Shown: in pieces, positions 1 to 7,971 of the stretch
Numbering within the stretch: the stretch's first letter is position 1
Layout of the letters: each line of letters starts with the position of its first letter
Source of the DNA: Gammaproteobacteria bacterium
GTDB lineage: Bacteria > Pseudomonadota > Gammaproteobacteria > GCA-001735895
Length of the DNA stretch: 18,051 nucleotides
Direction of reading: 5' to 3'
NCBI GenBank assembly: GCA_015494335.1
Contig: WGBK01000285.1
Span: 1 to 18,051 of the forward strand
The notes under the pieces: model-generated
Database searches by the model: none
Told to the model about the DNA's origin: nothing
What the model saw: only the letters and a program-made list of their open reading frames with translations
Position numbers and translations under genes: made by a program

Positions 1-188
1 GCAAGACTGCGGAACTGTTCGCCGAGCATTTGCATCGCCCGGTAGCGGGATTCGCTGATTCTTTCGAGCTGCACCTGGTTGCCGACATAGTCGAGCACCG
101 CCACCAGCGAGGTCATGAAGATGACGAAGCCCACCAGTACCTCGATCAGAGTCACCCCGGCCTGGGGACGATGCGAAATACGGTGCAT
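1..188 (-). CDS. gspI: Type II secretion minor pseudopilin GspI (partial, 3' end cut by window edge)
   Basis: The first 62 codons of a type IV-pilin-like protein are visible; the rest lies before position 1. It begins MHRISHRPQAGVTLIEVLVG, which is a short basic leader, the prepilin peptidase site (G11 | V12), the conserved Glu at position +5 (E16), and a hydrophobic helix followed by an amphipathic helix. This is the pseudopilin N-terminus. The start codon overlaps the gspH stop as TAATG, which suggests translational coupling. The assignment to GspI rests mainly on gene order (E-F-G-H then this gene) and on the VTLIEVLV form of the helix. A GspJ- or PilV-like minor pilin cannot be excluded from the fragment. 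In T2SS, GspI with GspJ and GspK forms the tip of the pseudopilus that pushes folded substrates through the secretin. Confidence 0.75.
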   Translation of the reverse strand, partial: MHRISHRPQAGVTLIEVLVGFVIFMTSLVAVLDYVGNQVQLERISESRYRAMQMLGEQFRSL

Positions 189-673
189 TACCCCTGCCCT
201 CCCGACCTCGTCGGCTCGGCGTCGCCCGCTTGCTCGATCGATACCTTGCCGCTGATCCAGTTGATGCCGATCGACTGCCACTGCTCACCCCTGCGCAAGC
301 GGACCGTGCCACCGGAGGCACTACCATCCGCATAAAAGGTGATGCCGATGCGCTTGTTCTCGATGAACTGGTGTTCTGCACTGGTGACAATCATCTCCTC
401 GGCGCGGTCGAGCCGGACCACCTTGTCGGACGGGAGTTCAGCACGCAGGGCATCGACATCGAACACCACCTGTTGCGGCTGGCCACGCAGCATCGCCGAG
501 GAGCGCATGCCGCGCAGGGCATTGACCAGTTCGCCGGCCTGGTCCTTCAGTGTCGGTTCGTGCTGAAAAACGGTGAAGGAAATCGATGCCACCATGACCG
601 CTGCAATCGCCAGCACCACCAGGACTTCGATCAGCGTGAAACCCGGGGCTTCAGCTCTTCCAGTTTGTAACAT
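188..673 (-). CDS. gspH: Type II secretion minor pseudopilin GspH
   Basis: A 161-residue prepilin-like protein starting MLQTGRAEAPGFTLIEVLVV. The prepilin peptidase site is G11 | F12 with the conserved Glu at E16. Downstream is a GspH/FimT-type body, with an amphipathic helix (residues ~30-60, RGMRSSAMLRGQ) and a beta-rich C-terminus containing the typical ITFYADGSASGGTVRL stretch. I chose the ATG at 673 because it gives a normal short leader and is preceded by a purine-rich GAGGGGGA. The open frame extends 24 codons further upstream, but that would overlap gspG deeply and spoil the leader. With this start, it overlaps the gspG stop by 23 bp and its own stop overlaps the gspI start by one base. 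GspH is a low-abundance component of the T2SS pseudopilus, inserted in the inner membrane until assembly. Confidence 0.9.
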   Translation of the reverse strand: MLQTGRAEAPGFTLIEVLVVLAIAAVMVASISFTVFQHEPTLKDQAGELVNALRGMRSSAMLRGQPQQVVFDVDALRAELPSDKVVRLDRAEEMIVTSAEHQFIENKRIGITFYADGSASGGTVRLRRGEQWQSIGINWISGKVSIEQAGDAEPTRSGGQG

Positions 674-1094
674 CCTTGCCGTCCCCCTCGCCACCGGGCT
701 GGTTGTCGGCCCCGAGGCTGTACAGATCAAAGGGGCCATGCTCACCCGGCGAACGGTAGTGATAGGGATTGCCCCAGGGATCCAGCGGCAGTTCCCCCTT
801 CTTGAAATAGGGGCCGTTCCAGCCGGGTACGCTACCCTCCTTCTTCACCAGCAACTCCAGGCCCTGGGCGGTGGTCGGGTATTGCCCGGTATCGAGAAAG
901 TACAGTTCCAGCGACGACTCCATCTCCTTGATCTGCAGTTGGCTGGTCTTGCTCTTGGAACTGCCCAGATACTTGAGCACATTGGGCCCGGCGATACTGG
1001 CCACCAGCCCGAGAATGATCAGAACCACCAGCAGCTCGACCAGGGTAAATCCGGCCTGGCTTTCCAGGTACACAGCGTTCCGCTCCGATTTCAT
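651..1094 (-). CDS. gspG: Type II secretion major pseudopilin GspG
   Basis: A 147-residue major pseudopilin. The leader ends at the prepilin peptidase site G15 | F16 in QAGFTLVELLVVLIILGLVA, with Glu at E20. The body shows the GspG hallmarks: LDTGQYPTTAQGLELLV, GWNGPYFKKGELPLDPWGNPY, and the C-terminal HGPFDLYSLGADNQPGGEG loop that binds calcium in characterised homologues. Length matches the family (about 140-150). The frame is open back to a TTG at 1133 that overlaps gspF, but the ATG at 1094 has a good ribosome binding site (GAGGAGA about 8 bases upstream), so I chose it. GspG polymerises into the periplasmic pseudopilus after GspO cleavage and methylation. gspO is not in the window. Confidence 0.97.
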   Translation of the reverse strand: MKSERNAVYLESQAGFTLVELLVVLIILGLVASIAGPNVLKYLGSSKSKTSQLQIKEMESSLELYFLDTGQYPTTAQGLELLVKKEGSVPGWNGPYFKKGELPLDPWGNPYHYRSPGEHGPFDLYSLGADNQPGGEGDGKDVTNWKS

Positions 1095-1129
1095 GTCATG
1101 TATCTCCTCTTGTTGCGTTGTGGCATGCT

Positions 1130-2332
1130 TCAAGTCACCAGTTCGTTGATGCTGAGCAGGGTCTGCAGCATCGATACGACAATCAAGCCCACTGCCAGAC
1201 CGAGCAACAGGATGATCGTCGGCTCGATATAGGTCATCATCGACTTGATGCGTTCGTTGAGCTGCTTGTAGTAAAAGGTGGACAGGCGGGTGAAGGCGTC
1301 GGCCAGCCGACCGGTTTCCTCACCCACGCGAACCAGGTAGGTAAAATGTTCCGGGAACAGGGGTTCTCGCAGGGTTTCACTCAGGGCACTGCCGCGGCTG
1401 ACCTGTTCCGCCATGTCGTCGATCTGATCCCGATACAATTCATTGGCCACGCCATCCTTCAGGTAACCCAGGGCCTCGATAACGGTGATTCGCTTCTGCA
1501 TCAGAACCTGCATCATCATCGAGAACAGGTAGAGGTTGTATTGCTGCAGCACCGGACCGATCAGCGGCAACTTCAGGGACGAGCGGGACCAACTGCGTCG
1601 CAGACTGGGCGAACGCAACATCAGATGGATCAGCAACAGCCCCAGCAGCGGCAGCAATACCAGCAGGGAACCATGCTGCAGCAGATAGTCGGAGATGCCG
1701 ATTACCGCCCGGGTCATGCCCTGAAGCTCGACTCCCATGCTGGTGAACAGCGGCTTGAACTTGGGAATCACCGCAGTGAACAGGATAACCATGGACAGCA
1801 GCATGACCACCATCAGGATACTCGGGTAGGCCAGCGCGGAACGGATGCGTTCGCGAAAGGCCTGCAGGTCGGCCAGCATTCGTGACAGCAGGCCCAGGGA
1901 CTGTTCCAGCGAATCCGTTTCCTCGCCAACACGGACGATGCCCACTTGCACGGGCGGAAACAGATCGGGCCAGGAAGACATGACCCGGGACAGGGATTCG
2001 CCTTCGCGCAAGCGCGACAACATGTCCTGGATGACCGGCTGCTGACCACTCTGGCTGTTGCGCGATTCCAGTTCCAGGGCGCGGTCGATGGACAGCCCCG
2101 ATGCCAGGTAATCGTGGAGATTCTCGAACAGTGCCTGACTGTCCAGGCGCCGGGATTTCAATCGTATTGAGCGTACCCTGCCCCGTTTCTTCCCGGCTTC
2201 CCGGCTCATCACCCGGAGCGGGATGAAGCCCATTTCCAACAAGGCCTCGACCACGGCCTGTTCGCTCGGTTGCTGCATATCCCCTTCGACGAACTCTCCT
2301 TCTGCGTTCAAGGCCTGGTATCGATACATCAT
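1130..2332 (-). CDS. gspF: Type II secretion inner membrane platform protein GspF
   Basis: A 400-residue polytopic protein of the GspF/PilC family. It has two homologous cytoplasmic domains, each marked by a VRVGEET motif (VRVGEETDSLEQSL near residue 133 and VRVGEETGRLADAF in the second half). There are three predicted membrane segments, at roughly 171-191, 222-239 and 368-390, which is the classic topology. An N-terminal YRYQALNAEGEFVEG segment is also typical. Start: tandem ATG ATG only 2 bp after the gspE stop, with GGAG inside the end of gspE, so translation is probably coupled. GspF anchors the ATPase GspE and the GspL/GspM platform, and passes mechanical work to the pseudopilus. Length and motifs are complete. 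Confidence 0.97.
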   Translation of the reverse strand: MMYRYQALNAEGEFVEGDMQQPSEQAVVEALLEMGFIPLRVMSREAGKKRGRVRSIRLKSRRLDSQALFENLHDYLASGLSIDRALELESRNSQSGQQPVIQDMLSRLREGESLSRVMSSWPDLFPPVQVGIVRVGEETDSLEQSLGLLSRMLADLQAFRERIRSALAYPSILMVVMLLSMVILFTAVIPKFKPLFTSMGVELQGMTRAVIGISDYLLQHGSLLVLLPLLGLLLIHLMLRSPSLRRSWSRSSLKLPLIGPVLQQYNLYLFSMMMQVLMQKRITVIEALGYLKDGVANELYRDQIDDMAEQVSRGSALSETLREPLFPEHFTYLVRVGEETGRLADAFTRLSTFYYKQLNERIKSMMTYIEPTIILLLGLAVGLIVVSMLQTLLSINELVT

Positions 2333-2334
2333 GC

Positions 2335-4110
2335 CTACTCCATGACGACCCGGAACAGCTCGTCCACCGTGGTTTCACCGAGGCAGACCTTTTGGAATCC
2401 GTCCGACACCATCGAACCCATGCCATGGGCACGGGCAATGTTCATCATGCTGTCACTGCCGGCCAGGGCCTCGGCACGAAAATCGTCGTTCACCAACATC
2501 ACCTCCGAAATGGAGATGCGGCCGCTGTAACCGGTATGGTTGCAGGCTTCGCAGCCAACTGCACGATGGCACTGGACGCTACCGTCATCGACCGCCTGCA
2601 GGCTTGCATCCTCGCCATCCACGAGGATTCGGTCCATCTCCACCGGCTCGCGACAATATTCGCAGAGCCGTCGCACCAGGCGCTGCGCCACCACCGCGAT
2701 CAGGGAAGTGAACACGAAGGAGCGGTCGATACCGAGATCCAGCAAACGCTCGATGCTGGCCACGGCGTTGTTGGTATGCAAGGTGGTCAGAATCAGGTGA
2801 CCGGTCATGGAGGCACGAATGGCGATTTCCGCGGTTTCGGCATCGCGCATCTCACCCACCATGATCACCTCGGGGTCGTGCCGCACGATGGCGCGCAAGG
2901 CCTCGGAAAAACCGACCCCGACTTCCGGGTTCACCTGAATCTGGTTGATGCCGTCGATCTTGTACTCGACCGGGTCTTCCACCGACATGATCTTCTTTTC
3001 GCTGTCGTTGACTTCCTGCATCATCGCGTACAGCGTGGTGGACTTGCCGCTGCCCGTGGGACCGGTCACCAGCACCAGACCGTGCGGCTTGCCGAGCACG
3101 CGCAGGATGCGATTCTTGTTCTCCTCGCTGAACCCGAGGCTGTCGAAATCGAAGCGGATCGCCTTCTTGTAGAGCAGGCGCAGAACTACGCTCTCGCCAT
3201 GAATGGTCGGCAGGATGGAAACGCGGATATCGACATCCTGACCATCGATATTGGTATCAAAGCGACCGTCCTGTGGTGTCCGCCGTTGGGCAATGTCCAG
3301 GGCCGAAAGAATCTTGATGCGCGAAACAATCGCCGCGATCAGCGACAACGGCATGTCCTGACCGCTGACCAGCACGCCATCGATGCGGTTGCGCAACTTG
3401 ATCGAATCGCTCTGGGGCTCGATGTGGATGTCCGAGGCATTGCGCCGGATTGCGTCCTGGATCAACTCATTGACCAGCTTGATGACCGGTGCCTCGCTGG
3501 CCAGCTCCTTGAGGTGGCGGATGTCTCGATCCAGCAACACCGTGTCCCGGGTTTCGTAGCGCGACGCGGCTTCGTTGAGGTCCTCGTCGAGCACCAGGCT
3601 CAGCACTTCGTCGATGTCCTGCTGAAGGCCGAGACGGATCTTCATCGGTCGCTTGCCGATGACGAAGGAAAGAGCCTCGGCCAGGCCCGGTACAAAGGGA
3701 TCGTTGATACAGATCTCGATGAATTCCTCGCTGTCGGAAACAACGATCACCCGATGCTGTTCGAGAAATCTGCGGTTGAACAGATCCTCGGCTATACGCT
3801 GGCTGGGGTAGCGCTCGCGAGGCAAGAGTTTCAGATCCATGCGGCGACCGAGGAACTCGAGGAAGTCGCGCTCCGACAACATGCCCATTTTCAGCACCAG
3901 TTGCATGATGGTCAGATCCGTCTGCCCGGATTCCAGCAGCATCCGCAACTTGCCCGCTTCCTGGGAGGAGAGCAGGCCTTCCTCACACATGCATTGAAAT
4001 ACGGCCTGCGCCTCGGCGGAAAAAACACGCAAGGGTGGAGAGCGGTTATCCGAACCCGTTTCCGATTCCAGTTCGTTCAAGCCCTCATCCCTTGTTCTGG
4101 TTTTCAACAT
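2335..4110 (-). CDS. gspE: Type II secretion assembly ATPase GspE
   Basis: A 591-residue GspE/PilB-family ATPase. The N-terminal MshEN/T2SSE_N-type region covers about residues 30-180. Then come the linker (SEAPVIKLVNELIQDAIRRN) and the RecA-like core: QRRTPQDGR (275-283), Walker A GPTGSGKST (350-358), Asp box VEDPVEY (377-383), Walker B IMVGEMRDAETA (416-427) and His box LTTLHTNNAVAS (441-452). A zinc knuckle has CxxC pairs at C483/C486 and C520/C523, found in GspE and MshE but not in every PilB. It is slightly longer than usual because of an extended N-terminus. ATG at 4110 is preceded by AGGAG at 9 bases. The flanking gspF and gspG identify the system as T2SS rather than a pilus. Unusually, the gene upstream is not gspD but the MCO cluster, 114 bp away. 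Confidence 0.97.
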   Translation of the reverse strand: MLKTRTRDEGLNELESETGSDNRSPPLRVFSAEAQAVFQCMCEEGLLSSQEAGKLRMLLESGQTDLTIMQLVLKMGMLSERDFLEFLGRRMDLKLLPRERYPSQRIAEDLFNRRFLEQHRVIVVSDSEEFIEICINDPFVPGLAEALSFVIGKRPMKIRLGLQQDIDEVLSLVLDEDLNEAASRYETRDTVLLDRDIRHLKELASEAPVIKLVNELIQDAIRRNASDIHIEPQSDSIKLRNRIDGVLVSGQDMPLSLIAAIVSRIKILSALDIAQRRTPQDGRFDTNIDGQDVDIRVSILPTIHGESVVLRLLYKKAIRFDFDSLGFSEENKNRILRVLGKPHGLVLVTGPTGSGKSTTLYAMMQEVNDSEKKIMSVEDPVEYKIDGINQIQVNPEVGVGFSEALRAIVRHDPEVIMVGEMRDAETAEIAIRASMTGHLILTTLHTNNAVASIERLLDLGIDRSFVFTSLIAVVAQRLVRRLCEYCREPVEMDRILVDGEDASLQAVDDGSVQCHRAVGCEACNHTGYSGRISISEVMLVNDDFRAEALAGSDSMMNIARAHGMGSMVSDGFQKVCLGETTVDELFRVVME

Positions 4111-4155
4111 CTTGCAACACTCCTGCAGTCATGCTCCGAAACGCAGAAAGCCACC

Positions 4156-4173
4156 GCACCGGAAATCCGGTGC
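4156..4173 (-). other. Perfect hairpin between the MCO cluster and gspE
   Basis: A perfect 7-bp inverted repeat (GCACCGG / CCGGTGC) with a 4-base loop lies in the 114-bp gap between the stop of the 787-residue gene and the gspE start. On the minus strand it is followed by GGTGGCTTTCTGC, not a clean run of T. It is therefore at best a weak intrinsic terminator, and could instead be an attenuator or mRNA-stability element. Its position fits a partial uncoupling of the secretion genes from the upstream cargo-like genes. Nothing else recognisable was seen in this gap apart from the gspE ribosome binding site. Confidence 0.4.
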
Positions 4174-4224
4174 AGTGACTGTCCACGTTGCCTGGGGAGG
4201 ATCGATCACCCCTTGCGTCCAGGC

Positions 4225-6588
4225 CTATCGGACTTTCACCTTGACCTTGGCCGATCGGCGAGAGAAATCGCCGGTAACCAGGTCCTTCAGCTTGTAGCGG
4301 AAAACATCCTTGCCGCTGAAGCCGGCATCCGGGATGTATCGGATCGCTCCGCTGACCGTCATCTCCAGGGTGCCGTGCTTCGGCTGCTGGGTGATGACGA
4401 TACCATTCGGATCCAGGTCGCTATCCTTGTCGCGGTCATTCTTGAGAACATCGATCAGTACCGCCTGGCCGCTGCGAGTACGCGCCCGGTCGTTGTTGAC
4501 CTTGGGCGGATCCATCTTCGGCAGCACCTTGATCAGCACCTCGCCGATGGATGATCCGAACTCGTTGTAGGCTTCGTAGACGAATCGGTCATCATCCTCG
4601 TCATCACCATTGTGGGTATAGATGAAGGTACCGTCCTCGAAGACCTGGATGGAACCATGCTCCGGGTACTCGGCCAAACCAGTATAGAGCAGGGATCCCG
4701 GCGAATCGTTGGCCAGCACACCAAGGATCGGATTGCCGGAGATATCCAGCACGCCACCCTCGGTCACCTGGTATTCGTCCTTGACCGTTACCGGCTTGTC
4801 GCCGACCGGCGTGCTGCTGCCGCCACCCGCTCCGGGATCACCCGGCGTGTAGTTGCCGCCGCTACCCAGCGCCGCGCTGACCGAAATGATCAGATTGGCC
4901 TCGGCTCTTGCTCCGGATCCGTCCTCGATCTGGTAGGCAATCACTTCCTGGCCCTCGCTCAGCGGTTCGAAAACGATGACCTGTTCCTGGGCCGTCATCA
5001 GTCCAAGGCTCGAGTTGCCGACACCGACTATGGAGATACGCGGGGAATCGACATCCGAGTCATTGGCCAAGGCACGAATCTCGACCTTCTGACCAACACG
5101 AACCTGCACCTTGTCATCCATGGCGACCGGAGGATCATTGACCGGCACCACATTGATGACCACGCCCGCGGTGGAGCTTTCGCCATCGGCATTGGTCAGC
5201 GAATAGATCAGCGAATCCCGATTCTGCTCGGAGCCGTCATGGCGATAAGTGAAATCACCCTGACCGTTGTCCACCAGTTCGCCCTTGCGCGGATAGCTGA
5301 GGATGGTCAGACTCGCTCCGCTGGCGTTGATATCGTTTGAGCGAAGCAGGGCCAGAAGATTGTCGAGACTCCCTTCCTCCATGACCGTTACTTCGTCACG
5401 ACGGGCGCGTGGTTCGTTGCCGTCCGGCACCGGTGCCACATAGGCTGGATCCGGTGCCACCTCGAAGCGCAGGACCATGCCATTGTTGTTGCCGTTGGCA
5501 ATCTCGCTGCCCGCGGCCAACAGGGCAACCGGACCATTCACTGCCCCATCCGGATTGCTGATGGCCATGGCGCTGTCGATCATGCGGAAGACGCCCCCCG
5601 AGCTCGGCGGCAGCGGCGTACCACCAAAGGGGTCCAGAACGCCATTGATGTTCAGATAGGCATCGCGCACCTTCAATGGCGGCAGTTCCAGCGTGTATTG
5701 CCGGCGACTGGAGGGATAGGGCTTGCCATCCTCGGCAATGATCTCGAAATCCGCCTCGAATATGGTCGGGATATGGATCTTTTGGCCGGCATTGAAGAAG
5801 CGCAACAGCGGATTGAGGTTCGGCGGCAGCTTCACGGTCAGGATATCGTTGTACTCGTAAGTGATCGGCCCCGTTCCCGGATCAATGCTGACAAGAAAAT
5901 ATTTCGGTGCATAATCGATGGTGCTCTTCATGTCTGCGTCGGTATACATGCCGGGACCAGTATTGGGATAGGGATCGGCATTTTCGTGCAGCTGGCGATC
6001 GATTTCGTAATAGAACAGGGTGATGTCCTGGCTATAGGGCTTTCCGGGATAGGCTTCGGACCCGGCCACCTCGTCATTGATCACAGCGCCGAACAACCCC
6101 ATCTGAACCTGCACCTGCTGATGGGTACCACTCTGGTACATATAGCTGCCGGGTGGAAGATCGTTCCAGCTGTAGGTCACGCTGCCACCACCGGCTGCAG
6201 CCTCTGCATCGAAGGAACGCACCCGGGGAATGGATTCGCCCGCAGGTGTAAAGGTCACCGGCGCCATCGGCTTGACCGTGCCCGGTATGACAACGGAGGT
6301 CGGCCGAGGCAAGGTGTTGTACACGGTAAGATCCAGACCGGTATAGCCATCGGGAATGACGATGCTGGGCCCGGGCGAGGTTGGCGTGTTGACGCATTCA
6401 CCGGTAGCACCAATGCCGCCAGCGGCATAGCCCCACATGCGTACCGGCGTCGCCGTCGGGTCGCTGTTCAAGGTTTTATCGAATCGCCCGACGCAGAGTT
6501 CCTGCTGGAAGTTTGCGGCAAGAGCCGATGCGCTGGAGCCCAGGAAAAGGACTCCCAGTATTGCGGCTGATAGCTCGGAATGTTTCAT
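4225..6588 (-). CDS. Copper-free multicopper-oxidase-like protein with four Ig/cadherin-like domains
   Basis: A 787-residue exported protein. A Sec signal peptide (MKHSELSAAILGVLFLGSSA, cleavage near ALA | ANF) precedes two cupredoxin-like domains (about 45-175 and 185-310). These are clearly paralogous to the 448-residue neighbour: RMWGY/RIWGF, SPGPSIVI/YPGPTIIV, YQSGTHQQVQVQMGLFGAVI/YESGENPQIQVDMGLAGALI. All four histidine motifs of MCOs are lost; for example, SVVIPG stands where HxHG would be, and IHIPTIFEADFE where HxxHxHG would be. The C-terminal half has four tandem Ig/cadherin-like repeats (about 393-482, 483-572, 598-690, 694-787) with DDxV, LANDSD and VNDPP motifs and a Gly/Ser-rich linker at 576-594. 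ATG at 6588 has AAGGAG 8 bases upstream; the frame extends 8 codons further without support. It starts 20 bp after the preceding stop. Likely role: structural or adhesive partner of the two copper proteins (inference). Confidence 0.82.
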   Translation of the reverse strand: MKHSELSAAILGVLFLGSSASALAANFQQELCVGRFDKTLNSDPTATPVRMWGYAAGGIGATGECVNTPTSPGPSIVIPDGYTGLDLTVYNTLPRPTSVVIPGTVKPMAPVTFTPAGESIPRVRSFDAEAAAGGGSVTYSWNDLPPGSYMYQSGTHQQVQVQMGLFGAVINDEVAGSEAYPGKPYSQDITLFYYEIDRQLHENADPYPNTGPGMYTDADMKSTIDYAPKYFLVSIDPGTGPITYEYNDILTVKLPPNLNPLLRFFNAGQKIHIPTIFEADFEIIAEDGKPYPSSRRQYTLELPPLKVRDAYLNINGVLDPFGGTPLPPSSGGVFRMIDSAMAISNPDGAVNGPVALLAAGSEIANGNNNGMVLRFEVAPDPAYVAPVPDGNEPRARRDEVTVMEEGSLDNLLALLRSNDINASGASLTILSYPRKGELVDNGQGDFTYRHDGSEQNRDSLIYSLTNADGESSTAGVVINVVPVNDPPVAMDDKVQVRVGQKVEIRALANDSDVDSPRISIVGVGNSSLGLMTAQEQVIVFEPLSEGQEVIAYQIEDGSGARAEANLIISVSAALGSGGNYTPGDPGAGGGSSTPVGDKPVTVKDEYQVTEGGVLDISGNPILGVLANDSPGSLLYTGLAEYPEHGSIQVFEDGTFIYTHNGDDEDDDRFVYEAYNEFGSSIGEVLIKVLPKMDPPKVNNDRARTRSGQAVLIDVLKNDRDKDSDLDPNGIVITQQPKHGTLEMTVSGAIRYIPDAGFSGKDVFRYKLKDLVTGDFSRRSAKVKVKVR

Positions 6589-6608
6589 TCTCTTTCTCCT
6601 TCTCTCGC

Positions 6609-7955
6609 TCATTGGCGTCGATTGACGATCATCATGGTCAGCATGCCGCCGGGGTAGATGTTATTGTTGGTCAACTCACGCTCCGAATGGGAATGCCACA
6701 TGAAGACCATGCCGCCGTTCGGGTTCAGGCCTCCTTCGCCCACCGGCAGGGTACCCATGTCGCCGAGATAGGGGCTGCCGCCGTAGAACCCGCCAAAGCC
6801 CAGATCCTGGTTCTCCGGAAGCACAACCGGCATGGTCTTGCCGTGATCGGCGCACCATTCCCAGCTGTTGTCGTCGTAGCCGTCAAGATCGCCGACCACG
6901 CCAGTGCGGTTGTTCACGGTATCCACGCAGGCATGTGGAGATTCGGGGTTATAGATATCCCAGCCCATGTTCTTTCCGGTCCATTCGAAAATCAGGTCGG
7001 CAGTGGAACCGGGGAATACATTCTGGGTGTAATCGCCGACTGCGGCATTGAGCGGGAAGCCGTCGCGACCCACCTGGCGGAAATGATTGCCATGGGTATG
7101 CAGCGGATGCTGGTTGCGTCCAATGTTGATCACGCGAAGCAGAACCCGCTGACCCGGGAACATCGTGACCAGGGATCCGTAAGGCTGATGAGGCAATTCC
7201 GGTACGAAATGGGGAGCCAGGGTATCCGGGGCATTCCGACCATTGAAGAAGAACAGTACCGACTTGTAGCTGGCATTGTCCCATTGATCCAGGGCGTTGT
7301 TTTCGGCCAGGTAATGCAGCTTCGGGTCCATCTCGCTCATGAAGAACAGGTATTCCTTGTCATAGGCCGTGGCGGGATCGTTGTACACCAGACCACCACC
7401 GGCATCGACTCTCGTAGCTGGCGTTTGCGGGCGCACGATCAGTGCTCCGGCAAGCCCCATATCCACCTGGATCTGCGGATTTTCTCCGCTTTCGTAAAGG
7501 AAGGTTCCAGGGCGAGTCGCTGTGAAGGTATAGGTAATCGATTGCACGCCGTTGTCCGCGGCGACCACATTCGCACCTTCGGCAAATGTGCCGTGACATC
7601 CCGACGGTGTCAGTACGCCAATATCGCAGGTTTTACTGATGTTGGCCTGGCCTGGAAACACCAGGGATACCGGCTGTGGCACATCAACGTTGTAGACCGT
7701 GATTTCAACCATGTCGCCTTCGTTTACGATAATCGTCGGTCCCGGGTACTGGGCCGGGCCATCGGGACTGTCGGCAAATCCCCAGATTCGCAGGCTGTCA
7801 CCATCCGGAGTGCTGATCTGAGCCTGCTTGGCATAGAGTTTCACGACATTGAGTTCCAGGCCGGGGATCTCCGCCCGAGCGGTGATCGAGATGGCCAACA
7901 TGCAGAGCAGGCTCAGCGCCCGTCCGATGCAGTAGTTGCTTGTTCTGTTTTTCAT
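6609..7955 (-). CDS. MCO-type protein carrying half of the trinuclear copper ligands, no type 1 copper
   Basis: A 448-residue exported two-domain cupredoxin protein. The signal peptide is residues 1-28 (no twin-arginine motif; cleavage near ARA | EIP). Domain 1 (about 30-180) has lost its copper motifs: PVSLVFPG replaces HxHG, and LYESGENPQIQVDMGL replaces the HxH segment. Domain 2 (about 200-448) keeps HPLHTHG (H283, H286, H288) and MWHSHSE (H421, H423). The residue between the last two histidines is Ser (S422), where a blue-copper MCO has the type 1 Cys. A Met remains (M438, YPGGM). So it offers four trinuclear-cluster histidines but no type 1 site, and cannot be a complete oxidase alone. 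Its natural complement is the 410-residue protein encoded 16 bp upstream. ATG at 7955 has GGAGAG close upstream; 14 further codons are open but without support. Six Cys in the mature part may form disulfides. Confidence 0.87.
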   Translation of the reverse strand: MKNRTSNYCIGRALSLLCMLAISITARAEIPGLELNVVKLYAKQAQISTPDGDSLRIWGFADSPDGPAQYPGPTIIVNEGDMVEITVYNVDVPQPVSLVFPGQANISKTCDIGVLTPSGCHGTFAEGANVVAADNGVQSITYTFTATRPGTFLYESGENPQIQVDMGLAGALIVRPQTPATRVDAGGGLVYNDPATAYDKEYLFFMSEMDPKLHYLAENNALDQWDNASYKSVLFFFNGRNAPDTLAPHFVPELPHQPYGSLVTMFPGQRVLLRVINIGRNQHPLHTHGNHFRQVGRDGFPLNAAVGDYTQNVFPGSTADLIFEWTGKNMGWDIYNPESPHACVDTVNNRTGVVGDLDGYDDNSWEWCADHGKTMPVVLPENQDLGFGGFYGGSPYLGDMGTLPVGEGGLNPNGGMVFMWHSHSERELTNNNIYPGGMLTMMIVNRRQ

Positions 7956-7971
7956 CACTCTCTCCGCTTGT

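Noticed and set aside
651..1133. gspG starting at the TTG at 1133
   Set aside because: The ATG at 1094 has a strong GAGGAGA ribosome binding site and gives a normal leader length. The TTG overlaps gspF and has no such signal.
2392..4554. A 720-codon open frame on the plus strand opposite gspE
   Set aside because: GspE is certain from Walker motifs and zinc cysteines. The antisense translation has no recognisable domain and runs into the next gene's coding strand.
6609..7955. A complete stand-alone laccase or copper efflux oxidase
   Set aside because: It lacks the type 1 Cys and all domain 1 histidines, so it cannot hold a full MCO copper set.
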